A DNA stretch of 64,000 nt from Bacteroidia bacterium (GTDB lineage Bacteria; Bacteroidota; Bacteroidia; J057), in assembly GCA_041391665.1 (NCBI GenBank), contig JAWKNO010000001.1:434001-498000 (forward strand). Reading direction: 5' to 3'. The translations under genes and the position numbers were made by a program. Position 1 is the stretch's first letter. Each line of letters opens with the position of its first letter. Under the pieces are notes generated by a model, which saw only the letters and a list, made by a program, of their open reading frames with translations, was not told where the DNA came from and made no database searches. This document shows positions 53,328 through 61,867 of the stretch, piece after piece.

Positions 53328-53926
53328 ACGTTGTCGTTTTTGAGAATGGAGCCCAGATACCCGCCGTGATGGCGTTTGAAAAAACCCTCACGGGTAAAGC
53401 CGGTTTTTTCGATGAGCATAATGGTCAGAATATGCCCGATGACCAGCATCGCGGTGATAGATGTGGTAGGCGTGAGGTTGAGCGGACAGATTTCTTCCGG
53501 CCCCCCGGTAAAAAGAACAACATCTGCCTCCAGCGCCAGCGGACTTTCCTGATTGCCGGTAATGACGATGATGGGATTCTCTCCGTGAAGGTTGCGGGTG
53601 AGGGTGATGAGTTCGAGCAACTCGCGGGTTTTCCCGGAGTTGGAGATCAGAATCATCGGATCATGGTGGTGGAGCATACCCAGATCACCGTGCTGGGCTT
53701 CTGTGGGGTGAAGAAATACCGCAGGTGTGCCTGTGGCCGAAAGGGTAGAGGCAAGATTGCGCGCAACCTGTCCGGCTTTGCCAAGCCCCGTAGTAATGAC
53801 TTTGCCGTGTTCCTGATGGACGTAGCGGAAAAGTATGTCCACTACTTTATCAAAATCATTGGTTTGGGGAATATCTAAAATAGCCTTTGCTTCAGCTTCT
53901 AAGATCGTTTGGATTTTGGGGTTCAT
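53324..53926 (-). CDS. kdsD: Arabinose-5-phosphate isomerase, SIS domain only
   Basis: I start it at ATG 53926 (200 aa, MNPKIQTILEAEA). SIS pattern of the KpsF/GutQ group: VITTGLGKAGQVARNLASTL, GTPAVFLHPTEAQHGDLG, LISNSGKTRELLELI and LTPTTSITAMLVIGH. The E. coli enzyme has about 320 residues with two CBS domains; those are absent here. It would supply arabinose 5-phosphate to KdsA, with which it overlaps by 4 bases. Confidence 0.85.
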   Translation of the reverse strand: MNPKIQTILEAEAKAILDIPQTNDFDKVVDILFRYVHQEHGKVITTGLGKAGQVARNLASTLSATGTPAVFLHPTEAQHGDLGMLHHHDPMILISNSGKTRELLELITLTRNLHGENPIIVITGNQESPLALEADVVLFTGGPEEICPLNLTPTTSITAMLVIGHILTIMLIEKTGFTREGFFKRHHGGYLGSILKNDNV

Positions 53927-54363
53927 TTTTGGAGAGGGATAAGGATAATTTTTGGGAAAAAGTTTCAAGCGAAATTACACTTACCCGGGGAAAATCAACA
54001 TCCTCTAGTACATTTGAAATGTTTGTCGTGAGATACGATAAAGTCTGCATTTGCAGCCACTGCACAATCAACAAACTTATTGTCATCAGGATCTTGTGTG
54101 ATAAGATTCCAATTGAAATAAGGGTTTACCAAATAGACATTTGGAAGGAATATTAAAAAATCCAGTTTTCGATCTGAATAATCAAGACCAAATCGTTCTG
54201 TAATTTTTTCTTCATATTCAGAAAGGATTTCATTTGATACGAATAATTCATACTCATTATTCAAAAGACTCTCAAACACCCAGTAAAATCTAAAGCCTGG
54301 CGCTAGTGAAACAAGGAATACATTCGTATCAAGTATTACCTTTAATTTATTGGTTTTCTTCAT
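53892..54363 (-). pseudogene. PIN-domain toxin, frameshifted near its C-terminus
   Basis: The first frame (start 54363) reads 122 residues with PIN motifs (VILDTNVFLVSL, LSEYEEKI, DPDDNKFVDCAVAANADFIVSHDKHF) and then stops after six odd residues at 53995. The normal family tail (VLEDVDFPRVSVISLETF) is found directly downstream in another frame ending at 53892. Removing one A from the AAA run near 54014-54018 joins them as HFNVLEDVDF. The change is either a real inactivating frameshift, though all acidic catalytic residues lie before it, or a base error. Overlaps the antitoxin gene by 17 bases. Confidence 0.78.
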
Positions 54364-54580
54364 TTAGCCAGGCTTCAAGGTCTGATTCTTGGATTCCTTT
54401 TTTCTTTATGGCTTCGCCAACGGACCTTGTTAGTCTTCTTGCAAAGAATTTGCCGAGAATTTTTTTCACTTCATGCAGTTCTTCTTCAGTAGGATTGAAG
54501 GAGTAAACTCTTAATAACTCAAGTTGGAGTGGGGACAATTTGGTGATATTACTTCTCATAAATTTCAGACTAATCGCCAT
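54347..54580 (-). CDS. Antitoxin-like protein paired with the PIN toxin
   Basis: This 77-residue protein lies just ahead of the PIN toxin and overlaps it. Contains SPLQLELLRVYSFNPTEEELHEVKKILGKFFARRL and a Lys-rich middle, a pattern I associate with antitoxins placed before PIN genes of this kind. Small, charged, probably binds DNA and the toxin. No other partner. Confidence 0.75.
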   Translation of the reverse strand: MAISLKFMRSNITKLSPLQLELLRVYSFNPTEEELHEVKKILGKFFARRLTRSVGEAIKKKGIQESDLEAWLNEENQ

Positions 54581-54695
54581 TAAATATACAAAAATTCAAC
54601 ATACCATTCTATACGCCCAGAAAATCTCCGAAGTTATCTCTGTGCAAAAATCACCAATTCTGCATTCTTTGAATCTAAGCCCGTATGTTTGTAGT

Positions 54696-54893
54696 ATGAA
54701 TGGCAAAAACCGAAAAGATATACGACCCGGACTCCGCGTTGCGGTTGTCCAGAAGCAGGACCAGCGATCCGGAAAAACTACGGAAGGTGTGGTGAAAGAT
54801 ATTCTGACCAATTCGCCCAACCACCCTCACGGCATTAAGGTGCGGCTGGAAAATGGCGTAGTCGGACGCGTCCAGGAAATATTGGGGGAATAA
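54696..54893 (+). CDS. ywbE: YwbE family protein
   Basis: This 65-residue protein from ATG 54696 (MNGKNRKDIRPGLRVAVV) matches the YwbE signature RPGLRVAVVQKQDQRSGKTTEGVV..ILTNSPNHPHGIKVRL. A beta-barrel-like small protein, function unknown. The reading frame extends back to 54540 but overlaps the antitoxin gene start region and is unlike the family. Confidence 0.92.
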   Translation: MNGKNRKDIRPGLRVAVVQKQDQRSGKTTEGVVKDILTNSPNHPHGIKVRLENGVVGRVQEILGE

Positions 54894-54930
54894 TTATCTT
54901 GTGTTTTATTCCCCCACAATTTATGCTTTT
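54882..54930. terminator. Bidirectional terminator between ywbE and the caspase gene
   Basis: TTGGGGGAATAA (54882-54893, overlapping the ywbE stop) pairs with TTATTCCCCCACAA (54906-54919), with one unpaired base. T-rich after it on the plus strand (TTTATGCTTTTT); it reaches the end of the minus-strand caspase gene. Confidence 0.75.
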
Positions 54931-57104
54931 TCCTTCCTGGGATCGTACTGAAGATTGGAAACGTAAATCTTATAGGTACTTACTTCCCAGCTGATTTTGG
55001 GCATTTCGGGTTGGGTATCTTCATCATCTTCAAAATCAAATCCTCTGGTACGGTCTGAAGCTACTGTTGTACCTGGAAGCGGAATCGGGTCAAGGTGGAA
55101 AGGTGTCATATCAAATGGCGTGGCGCTGACGATGAGTTTCATGAAGTTTTCCTGTCCCTGCCAGTTGTCATTGATGATATAATCGTCAACCCCTATCCGA
55201 ATATATTTTTGGCCATTTTCCAGTTTCTTTCCACGGGATTTTAGCGTGAGGTCGCCTTCTTTGGTCCATTTTTCCAGACCCAGTTGCGGGCGCTCCATCA
55301 TGCCCTTTTTTTCATCAGTCAGAAAGGCAAAGCTGGAAGGCATGTAGATCAGGCTGACGTACAACAGTTGGTCGGAATAGTTTTTCAACTCAAAGCGAAG
55401 ACTATGTGTTGGATTGTCCTTTCCGACTTCCAGGGTGATTTCTTTGTCTTTGGGAAGGAGTCGTTTTTCAGTTCCATTTTCATATTCCTGAACAAACAAT
55501 TCGACCGGAAACATTCTGGCGGAAGGAACATGCAAGCCCGCGGGAACTGCCTGTGTAGGTGTTTCCAGATCGCGAAGGAATGTCCAGAGTGCGATCTGCC
55601 GGAAATCTTCAAAGGCGATATCGAGTTTTTGCGGCAAAAGTTTTGCTCCGTCCCGGTATTTGATCGGCAGGAGAATCGGCCTTGCGGGGTCAAATGGACG
55701 GGTAGTCTTATAAGTATCGTCTCCGGCAATAATTACATAGTCAGCTTCACCCTCTTTGTCTGTAAGGTCGAAGGTCTTCATGGTCAATTTTGCGAGACGT
55801 TTTTTCAGTTCTTCGCGGGCCATTTTCGCCCCTTCTTCGGCACGGGCTTTATTTCCGGTTTCGCTTTCAGCTTTGACATGGATTTTCAGATTGGCAAAAG
55901 AAAGCCCATCTACTTCTCCCCGGAAAGATACACCTGGCACAGGTTTGAAATCATCTGGTAAGGCGAGTGTGGAATGTGTCAGGAAAACGGCTTTTACTTT
56001 TGTTACAGTTTTTTTCGCGGGGTCATTGTTGGGATAAACTGTTACTTTTACAGCCTTTGCGTCCATGGGTACCCCGTGCAAAGCGCCAAGGTCCATTCGC
56101 CATTCCTTTTCGCTTTCGTTGTACTCGACGGTTCCATAAGAGGGAAGACCGTTGGGTTCGTTGGTGAGAAACGTATTGTAACGGTTGCCGGGATTGTCGG
56201 TGCGGATATAAAACTGTGGGGTCTGGCGTTTGTCCTGTACATCCTCTTCGGAAGAGAACAAAAACCGCATCCGGTTGGTGATCCGGTTGTGTAATTCGTG
56301 GTAGCTTACGCGGCCTTTATGTGATTCGAGGATATCGACGAGTGCGCGGGTAAAGGCGCCATTGGTACTGCCCTGAATCGGTGCTTCCCATGCCAGCTCT
56401 ACTTCCCGGCAGGCGGCAAGCATGACATGGTTGCCCTGTGGCAGTATCTCATCCAGAGGCAGATTTTGCGTCAGTTTCTTTTTGATGACAGGATCATTCT
56501 GGAAAATAAACTCTTCCGGCTTTCTGCCTGCAATCGCGCCCGTGTAAACCTGGCGGGATTTTGCTTTGGCCGCAGCATCTTCCGGAAAAACAGAGCGCGT
56601 ATTTTCTCCTGAATGACAGCAGTCAAAAATGGTCACCACATGTGCCTTTTCGTTATTTTCTCCGGCAAGTTTTCTGATCAGATAGCGAAGTTCTTTATCT
56701 GCAAGAATGGTTTCGCCCGGATTTTTATTGAAATCATAGCACATCAGCCCTGCGATATTTCCGTCGATTTCGTTTTCTGCGAATACCGGAAGTGTAGCTT
56801 TTTCCCTCAGCCCGTGTCCTGAGTAATAAAACACGGCCACATCGCCAGGTTTTGCCTGACCCAGATGCGTTTCAAAAGCTTTGACAATATTTGCTTTGGT
56901 TGCCGCAACAGGCCCCGGGCTGGTGATTTTTTCGATATGCACCTCGCTAAACTGTGTTTTAACGAAGTCATTTCCCAGGTACTGATCAAAAAGATCAATA
57001 TCGCTGATACAGCCATTCAGTTGGTATCTTTCGCTGAGATTCGGATATTGGTTTATCCCTACAAGCAGGGCAAACATACGGGGGCGATGGGTGGTTTGAG
57101 CCAT
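54921..57104 (-). CDS. Caspase family (peptidase C14) protein with intact dyad
   Basis: The 727-residue protein has no signal peptide. The caspase p20/p10 region is at about 8-310: MFALLVGINQYPNL, LNGCISDIDLFDQYL, FYYSGHG (His97) and IFDCCHSGE (Cys163), both catalytic residues present. A middle beta-rich part (about 325-480) and a C-terminal module follow: FRQIALWTFLRDLETP near 497, then FELKNYSDQLLYVSLIYMPSSF (DUF4384-like). That C-terminal half is shared with the two degenerate caspases at 3233-7804. It lies 18 bases after a membrane-protein gene on the same strand and is probably expressed with it. Likely a signal-activated protease. Confidence 0.85.
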   Translation of the reverse strand: MAQTTHRPRMFALLVGINQYPNLSERYQLNGCISDIDLFDQYLGNDFVKTQFSEVHIEKITSPGPVAATKANIVKAFETHLGQAKPGDVAVFYYSGHGLREKATLPVFAENEIDGNIAGLMCYDFNKNPGETILADKELRYLIRKLAGENNEKAHVVTIFDCCHSGENTRSVFPEDAAAKAKSRQVYTGAIAGRKPEEFIFQNDPVIKKKLTQNLPLDEILPQGNHVMLAACREVELAWEAPIQGSTNGAFTRALVDILESHKGRVSYHELHNRITNRMRFLFSSEEDVQDKRQTPQFYIRTDNPGNRYNTFLTNEPNGLPSYGTVEYNESEKEWRMDLGALHGVPMDAKAVKVTVYPNNDPAKKTVTKVKAVFLTHSTLALPDDFKPVPGVSFRGEVDGLSFANLKIHVKAESETGNKARAEEGAKMAREELKKRLAKLTMKTFDLTDKEGEADYVIIAGDDTYKTTRPFDPARPILLPIKYRDGAKLLPQKLDIAFEDFRQIALWTFLRDLETPTQAVPAGLHVPSARMFPVELFVQEYENGTEKRLLPKDKEITLEVGKDNPTHSLRFELKNYSDQLLYVSLIYMPSSFAFLTDEKKGMMERPQLGLEKWTKEGDLTLKSRGKKLENGQKYIRIGVDDYIINDNWQGQENFMKLIVSATPFDMTPFHLDPIPLPGTTVASDRTRGFDFEDDEDTQPEMPKISWEVSTYKIYVSNLQYDPRKEKA

Positions 57105-57122
57105 TTGGGGTTATTTTAAAGA

Positions 57123-58817
57123 TTATACTTTTCCTGCCATGAAGGTGCTGATCTTTTCATCTCCGCCAGAGAGCGTCCTTGAGAATACATCAGAAATTAC
57201 TCCCCAGAGAAACAGCTTGAGGTAGTCGTACAAACCCTCTGAGCCAAAGGTGTCTCCACCATCTATATAGATTTGTTGAAATCCAAGCAGTAATACCACA
57301 ATGAAGGTTGCCAGCGTTACCAATGGCCGGAAATAGGCATAACGAACGCGCGCACTGGCGTTTACACCTGTGAAGAAAGAGATAAACCTCAACCATACAC
57401 TTTCCAGTTTTTGCCAGAAGGTTTTGTCGCTGGTGGTGGTGGTTCCCGTTGTATCAACCTTAACACCGATTTTGTCTATTTCAACCTTGATCATCTCGTC
57501 TGCGCCTGGGATGTCCACACCGCCAACAGAACGCGATTTGCTGGATTCAGTGTCAGAGGCAACCAAACCCTGTATTCTGGCAAGTCCTGTCTGAACTTCT
57601 TCATCCTTTCCGTCGAGAATATTGTCTCTTACCAGTTGAAGGCTGGAACTCAGGTCTCCGGAAAGCGAAGAACTGATTTTTTTGTTTTTGATCTGTTCGC
57701 CAATCCTTTCATGGAGTCTTTCCAATTGCTGGATTTGCGTTACCTTTTTTTCTGTGGGAGCGAGCAGTTCAAGCACTGCATTTTTTCCGTCTTCGTCTTT
57801 TACCTTATTGATTTCAGCTTCGATGCCATCAAGTTCGCCCAGAACATGTTTTCTTGAAATTTCATCCGAAAACCTGTCGGCTTTGGTTCTGAGGGGGATA
57901 TACTTGTCCATCAGTTCGAGCTGAGGCCCTGCCTGATCCACAGACTTCATCAGTCTGCCTACGATAATGCCGAGTATCAGGGCAATGACGGCTCCGAAGA
58001 CCCCGATTCGGGAGTAAACGGTCATTGAAACAGTAGATGTATCGGGATAATCTTTATAGTGAAGTCTTACCCTTCCCGTATATTCATCAGGCCTAAGTTT
58101 TTTATCTTTTTTTACTTCAAACTGTGCCACACCAATTCCTCCGGCAGGAATGATTTTGTCTTCATTTGTCCATTCAAAATCATCTTCAGAAAGAGATTCT
58201 CCCGTTTCCTTACCTTTCAATGTGAGCGAAAACCGCTCCATTTCCATGGACGACTGGCCGGTATTTTCGATACGGAAACTGATGGTGCGGTTGTTGATTT
58301 TTGGGGGAAGAATACCGTTGAGCCATGAAGGCGAAGCCATTTTCAAATTGAGTGTGGCATCTTCTTCCACAATAGCCACCTGATTAGGATCTTTGATATC
58401 TACCGTAACCGGTATGGTCCATTGGCAATCGCTGTCCTGCGCATCAATAATAATAGCGCCTTTGTACACACCAGATTTTGCCAACTGACTCAGGGCTATC
58501 AGTATTTCCTCTTTTTTTCCTTTGGCAATGCCAAAAGTGTTTTTGGAAAAAACGAGGTATTCCGGAGGAATGAAATCTTGTGTCTGAGGATTGACCAGAG
58601 ACTGTGCGGTGAGCGTAACCTGTACACCTTCCGGACTGGTAAGGACAAAGCCTGAAGGGAAATTTTTGGGTGAGGTATCCATAATTCCGGTGATTCGAAT
58701 CTCGGGATTTGGACTGGAAAACCGCAGCAGATTTTCGCATTGAGCGAAAACGTTAATAGTGGAAATCAGGAAAAAAGTAAAAATAATTCCTGATGCGGAA
58801 GCGGGGGTTGGTTTCAT
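57123..58817 (-). CDS. Multi-domain membrane protein upstream of the caspase
   Basis: I start it at ATG 58817 (564 aa; ATG 58838 is the longer choice). Signal peptide at 1-26 (ends NVFAQ), then two beta-sandwich-like units outside the membrane (about 30-150 and 160-270, the second with RTISFRIENTGQSSMEMERFSL). A TM segment follows (about 275-295, FGAVIALILGIIVGRLM), then a helical, coiled-coil-rich cytoplasmic region (300-400), a Thr-rich linker, and two more hydrophobic segments near 505-550. No known family. A candidate sensor or substrate for the caspase encoded 18 bases downstream; inference from position only. Confidence 0.7.
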   Translation of the reverse strand: MKPTPASASGIIFTFFLISTINVFAQCENLLRFSSPNPEIRITGIMDTSPKNFPSGFVLTSPEGVQVTLTAQSLVNPQTQDFIPPEYLVFSKNTFGIAKGKKEEILIALSQLAKSGVYKGAIIIDAQDSDCQWTIPVTVDIKDPNQVAIVEEDATLNLKMASPSWLNGILPPKINNRTISFRIENTGQSSMEMERFSLTLKGKETGESLSEDDFEWTNEDKIIPAGGIGVAQFEVKKDKKLRPDEYTGRVRLHYKDYPDTSTVSMTVYSRIGVFGAVIALILGIIVGRLMKSVDQAGPQLELMDKYIPLRTKADRFSDEISRKHVLGELDGIEAEINKVKDEDGKNAVLELLAPTEKKVTQIQQLERLHERIGEQIKNKKISSSLSGDLSSSLQLVRDNILDGKDEEVQTGLARIQGLVASDTESSKSRSVGGVDIPGADEMIKVEIDKIGVKVDTTGTTTTSDKTFWQKLESVWLRFISFFTGVNASARVRYAYFRPLVTLATFIVVLLLGFQQIYIDGGDTFGSEGLYDYLKLFLWGVISDVFSRTLSGGDEKISTFMAGKV

Positions 58818-58882
58818 GAAGTATTTCGGCTTATTCAATTGTCAACGGTGGATTTAATTCCAAAGTACAAAAATATTTGAAA

Positions 58883-59443
58883 TTATACCTCTTCTTTCAG
58901 GCTTTTCATTCCCTGCTTGAAGAGTTGGTCAAAATGGTTTTCCAATGCAGTATTTTCTCCGCGAAGTCCATTGACCACGGCTTGTGCCCAGATGAAGTAC
59001 TCTTGCTTCCGTTCCAATGACCAGTCAAAGGGAGGCGAATGCATAATATCGTGGAGATTAGAGCATTTATCCGCCAGCTTGATCTGTTTTGCTCCTGGCG
59101 ATTTGTGTGGCGCATGGGCTATCTGGAGCTGTTTTCTTTCAGTTTTTGGCAGGGATTTATCATCGGTTACTTCCTGAACATAGGCCAGTATGGTTTTCCC
59201 AAATGATGATTCTATTTCCTGCGGGGTTGTGTCGGTGTCTTCCAGGGTGTCGTGGAGAATGGCAGCTGCCAGCACATTTTCGTCTCTGACTTTACCGGTA
59301 TGCCATAAGAGGTTTGCAACTTCAATCAGGTGGTTGACATATGGGCTTGCTTCGCGGTCTTTCCGGCGTTGATCCCTGTGTTTTTCTGCTGCAAATGAAA
59401 GGGCAGAAAGCAGGAGCCCCGGATTTACGTAGGGTTCTGACAT
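58883..59443 (-). CDS. HD-domain protein, MESH1/RelA-SpoT hydrolase-like
   Basis: This is 186 residues from ATG 59443 (MSEPYVNPG). HD motifs: AAEKHRDQRRKD, ASPYVNHLIEVANLL, AILHDTLEDTDTTPQEI and IKLADKCSNLHDI. These match the ppGpp-hydrolase half of SpoT and MESH1, with all metal-binding His/Asp present. No synthetase domain. It may break down ppGpp or a related nucleotide. One base from the aminotransferase gene, likely in one operon. Confidence 0.85.
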   Translation of the reverse strand: MSEPYVNPGLLLSALSFAAEKHRDQRRKDREASPYVNHLIEVANLLWHTGKVRDENVLAAAILHDTLEDTDTTPQEIESSFGKTILAYVQEVTDDKSLPKTERKQLQIAHAPHKSPGAKQIKLADKCSNLHDIMHSPPFDWSLERKQEYFIWAQAVVNGLRGENTALENHFDQLFKQGMKSLKEEV

Positions 59444-59444
59444 A

Positions 59445-60743
59445 TTATTTTTTTTGTTTTGATAGCTTATGTATGACCGCTGCGAGATAATCGAGTTCTT
59501 CGGTTGAGGTAAACACATTGGGGGAAATGCGCACGCCTTTCACATCCTCGTGTGTCGATTGGGTCACATAAATATTGTAGGTATTGGTAAGTTCGTTGCT
59601 CAGATCCACCGGATTCCATCCGTCAAGCAAAAAACTGGCAATACCGCAGGAGTGTTGCGGTTCGAGGGATGTATTAAAATGAATATCCGGAATGTCTTTT
59701 ACCTGGTTTGTCCAGGATTCCTTCAGAAAACGAAGCCTCGCCTCCTTTCTCGGCGTACCGATCATATTGTGAAAGTCTATCGCATCTGAAACTGCCAGTT
59801 CCAGCGGAAAAGACCTTGTTCCAAGATGCTCAAATTTGGTGATACTGTCTTTCTCTTCCTCCGGATAACCATGCATGGGCCAGAGGTCAGAGATTTTATC
59901 TTTTTTTACATACAGCATGCCTGTTCCGAAGGGGGCACACAGCCATTTGTGGAGGCTGGTGCCAAAATAATCTCCGCCCAGGTCGGGAACATGGAAATCG
60001 AGCTGGCAAAAAGAATGGGCACCGTCGATGATCATCTGAATATTGTGTTTTCGGGCCAGCGTGGCAATTTCTCTGATCGGCATGATATATCCGGTGAGGT
60101 AGATCATGTGGCAGGCCAGGATCACTTTTGTTTTGGGGGTAATGGCTTCTTCAAATCTCCGGATGATTTCAGCGGAATCGGTTGACGGTACGGGGAGTCG
60201 AATCCGCACGATTTTTATTCCTTCGCGGTTGCTGCGCAGGTTGAGTGCACTTTGCATGCTGGGATAGTCCTGATCGGTGGTGAGGATTTCATCGCCCTTT
60301 TTGAGGTCGATACCGAGGATTGCTGTATCCAGAGCTTCGGTAGCACTTCGCATCATGGCGATTTCGTCTTCAGACGAACCGGCCAGGCCAGCGAGTTTTC
60401 GGCGAACCGAGCTGCGCATTTTCCCCATGACCCGCCACATATAATAGCCGGGGGCCTCATTGGCAAAGCGGTTGTACATTTCCACTTTTTCCTGCACGAC
60501 TTTGGGGTGAGGGCTTACGCCGCCGCTGTTGAGGTTGATCATATTGGCGGAGGAGGTATAAGCCTGGCGTACCAGCGCCCAGAAGTCTTCGTCAGAAGCA
60601 GCTTCCAGTGGGTCAGGGTGAGAAATATGTTCCAGTTCTTCGCTTATATTTCTCGCCAGAACAGGATGCAGCAAGGGCATAGCCAGTGAGGTGCCGGCCA
60701 GGGAGCCAAGGGATCGCAAAAACTTTCTCCGTTGAATGGGCAT
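59445..60743 (-). CDS. Tat-exported class V aminotransferase, isopenicillin-N-epimerase-like
   Basis: The 432-residue PLP enzyme has a twin-arginine leader (QRRKFLRSLG) and a hydrophobic stretch to about residue 30, so it is probably exported folded. Core: MNLNSGGVSPHPKVVQ, LTTDQDYPSM, IDGAHSFCQLDFHVPDLGGDYFGTSLHKWLCAPFG with the PLP Lys in LHKW. It resembles CefD and cysteine desulfurase relatives. Substrate unknown. Confidence 0.87.
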   Translation of the reverse strand: MPIQRRKFLRSLGSLAGTSLAMPLLHPVLARNISEELEHISHPDPLEAASDEDFWALVRQAYTSSANMINLNSGGVSPHPKVVQEKVEMYNRFANEAPGYYMWRVMGKMRSSVRRKLAGLAGSSEDEIAMMRSATEALDTAILGIDLKKGDEILTTDQDYPSMQSALNLRSNREGIKIVRIRLPVPSTDSAEIIRRFEEAITPKTKVILACHMIYLTGYIMPIREIATLARKHNIQMIIDGAHSFCQLDFHVPDLGGDYFGTSLHKWLCAPFGTGMLYVKKDKISDLWPMHGYPEEEKDSITKFEHLGTRSFPLELAVSDAIDFHNMIGTPRKEARLRFLKESWTNQVKDIPDIHFNTSLEPQHSCGIASFLLDGWNPVDLSNELTNTYNIYVTQSTHEDVKGVRISPNVFTSTEELDYLAAVIHKLSKQKK

Positions 60744-60793
60744 GCCAAATAAATCACTAAATTACCCGAATGTAATAATTAAAATGCTAACGG

Positions 60794-61366
60794 ATGTTTC
60801 TATTCTTCGATACAGAGACTACAGGATTGCCGAAAAACTGGAAGGCGCCGCTTACAGACCTGGCCAACTGGCCGCGGATGGTGCAACTGGCGTGGTTGGT
60901 ATATGATGAAAATGCGCAGGAAATCGACCGGCGCAATTATCTGATTCAGCCGAAGGGTTTTCGGATACCTTCAGGCGTTTCGATGATTCACGGTATCACG
61001 ACAGAAAAAGCCGCGAAGGAGGGGATCCCGCTGGAAGCGGCATTGGCAGCTTTTGCGGGAGCCATTGAAGAAGCTGACTGGCTCATAGCGCATAATATCG
61101 AATTTGACGAAAGGATTGTAGGCGCAGAGTTTCTTCGCACCGAAATCCCCAATCAGTTGTTTGACATGCCCCGGTTGTGCACGATGAAATCCTCTATAAA
61201 CTATTGCCGGTTGCCGGGCAAATATGACCGTTATAAAAACCCGTCGTTGACGGAACTACACCAAAAGCTATTTGGCCACAAATTTGACGACGCCCACGAC
61301 GCACTGGCCGATGTCGTAGCCTGCGCGCGGTGCTTTTTTGAGCTTAGAGAATTGGGGGTGATGTGA
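60794..61366 (+). CDS. DnaQ-like 3'-5' exonuclease
   Basis: The 190-residue DEDDh nuclease has FFDTETTGLP (Asp/Glu, motif I), IAHNIEFDERIVG (motif II) and HDAHDALADVVACARCF type motif III (DDAHDALADV), complete. Resembles the epsilon proofreading subunit family and stand-alone RNA/DNA trimming enzymes. Divergent from the Tat aminotransferase. Confidence 0.9.
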   Translation: MFLFFDTETTGLPKNWKAPLTDLANWPRMVQLAWLVYDENAQEIDRRNYLIQPKGFRIPSGVSMIHGITTEKAAKEGIPLEAALAAFAGAIEEADWLIAHNIEFDERIVGAEFLRTEIPNQLFDMPRLCTMKSSINYCRLPGKYDRYKNPSLTELHQKLFGHKFDDAHDALADVVACARCFFELRELGVM

Positions 61367-61369
61367 GTC

Positions 61370-61867
61370 TCACCCAAACGTCACCAGCAATTCATTTTTC
61401 TCTACCGAATCCTTCTCCTTTACATGGATTTTGGCAATGACGGCTTCGCCCGGCGATTTGATGATGTTTTCCATCTTCATCGCTTCGAGGATAAACAGCG
61501 GATCGCCTTTGTGTACTTGCTGGCCTTCTTTCACCATGATGGTATGAATCAGGCCTGGCATCGGCGCCTTGATGGATTCCAGCTTTTTTTTCATAGCCTC
61601 ACCCATGCCGAGGGAATCGAGCAGCCGGTCGGTGCGGGAACGAAGTTTTACAGTGGTCTTTTTTCCGTTTATGCTGAGGGTTACTTCGCGGTTTTCCGGA
61701 TCATTTTTTTGAATAAATACCCGGTATGAGCGATTGTCCAGAATCACATGCCAGAGGTTGTCGCTGATCTGCCGGATGTCTGGCTGGTATTCGCGGTCGT
61801 TGACCTTTACGGAATCATTTTCCCGCTCAATCTGCAGGATAAGGGTTTCTATGATTGCCTCAAACAT
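61370..61867 (-). CDS. Biotin carboxyl carrier-like protein
   Basis: This is 165 residues from ATG 61867 (MFEAIIETLIL). A variable N-terminal beta part, then a C-terminal biotinyl domain (about 95-165: IKAPMPGLIHTIMVKEGQQV, FILEAMKMENIIKSP, where the EAMKM Lys accepts biotin). Layout fits the small subunit of acetyl/propionyl-CoA or pyruvate carboxylase. Overlaps the RND gene's end by 8 bases; no carboxylase catalytic gene in the window. Confidence 0.87.
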   Translation of the reverse strand: MFEAIIETLILQIERENDSVKVNDREYQPDIRQISDNLWHVILDNRSYRVFIQKNDPENREVTLSINGKKTTVKLRSRTDRLLDSLGMGEAMKKKLESIKAPMPGLIHTIMVKEGQQVHKGDPLFILEAMKMENIIKSPGEAVIAKIHVKEKDSVEKNELLVTFG

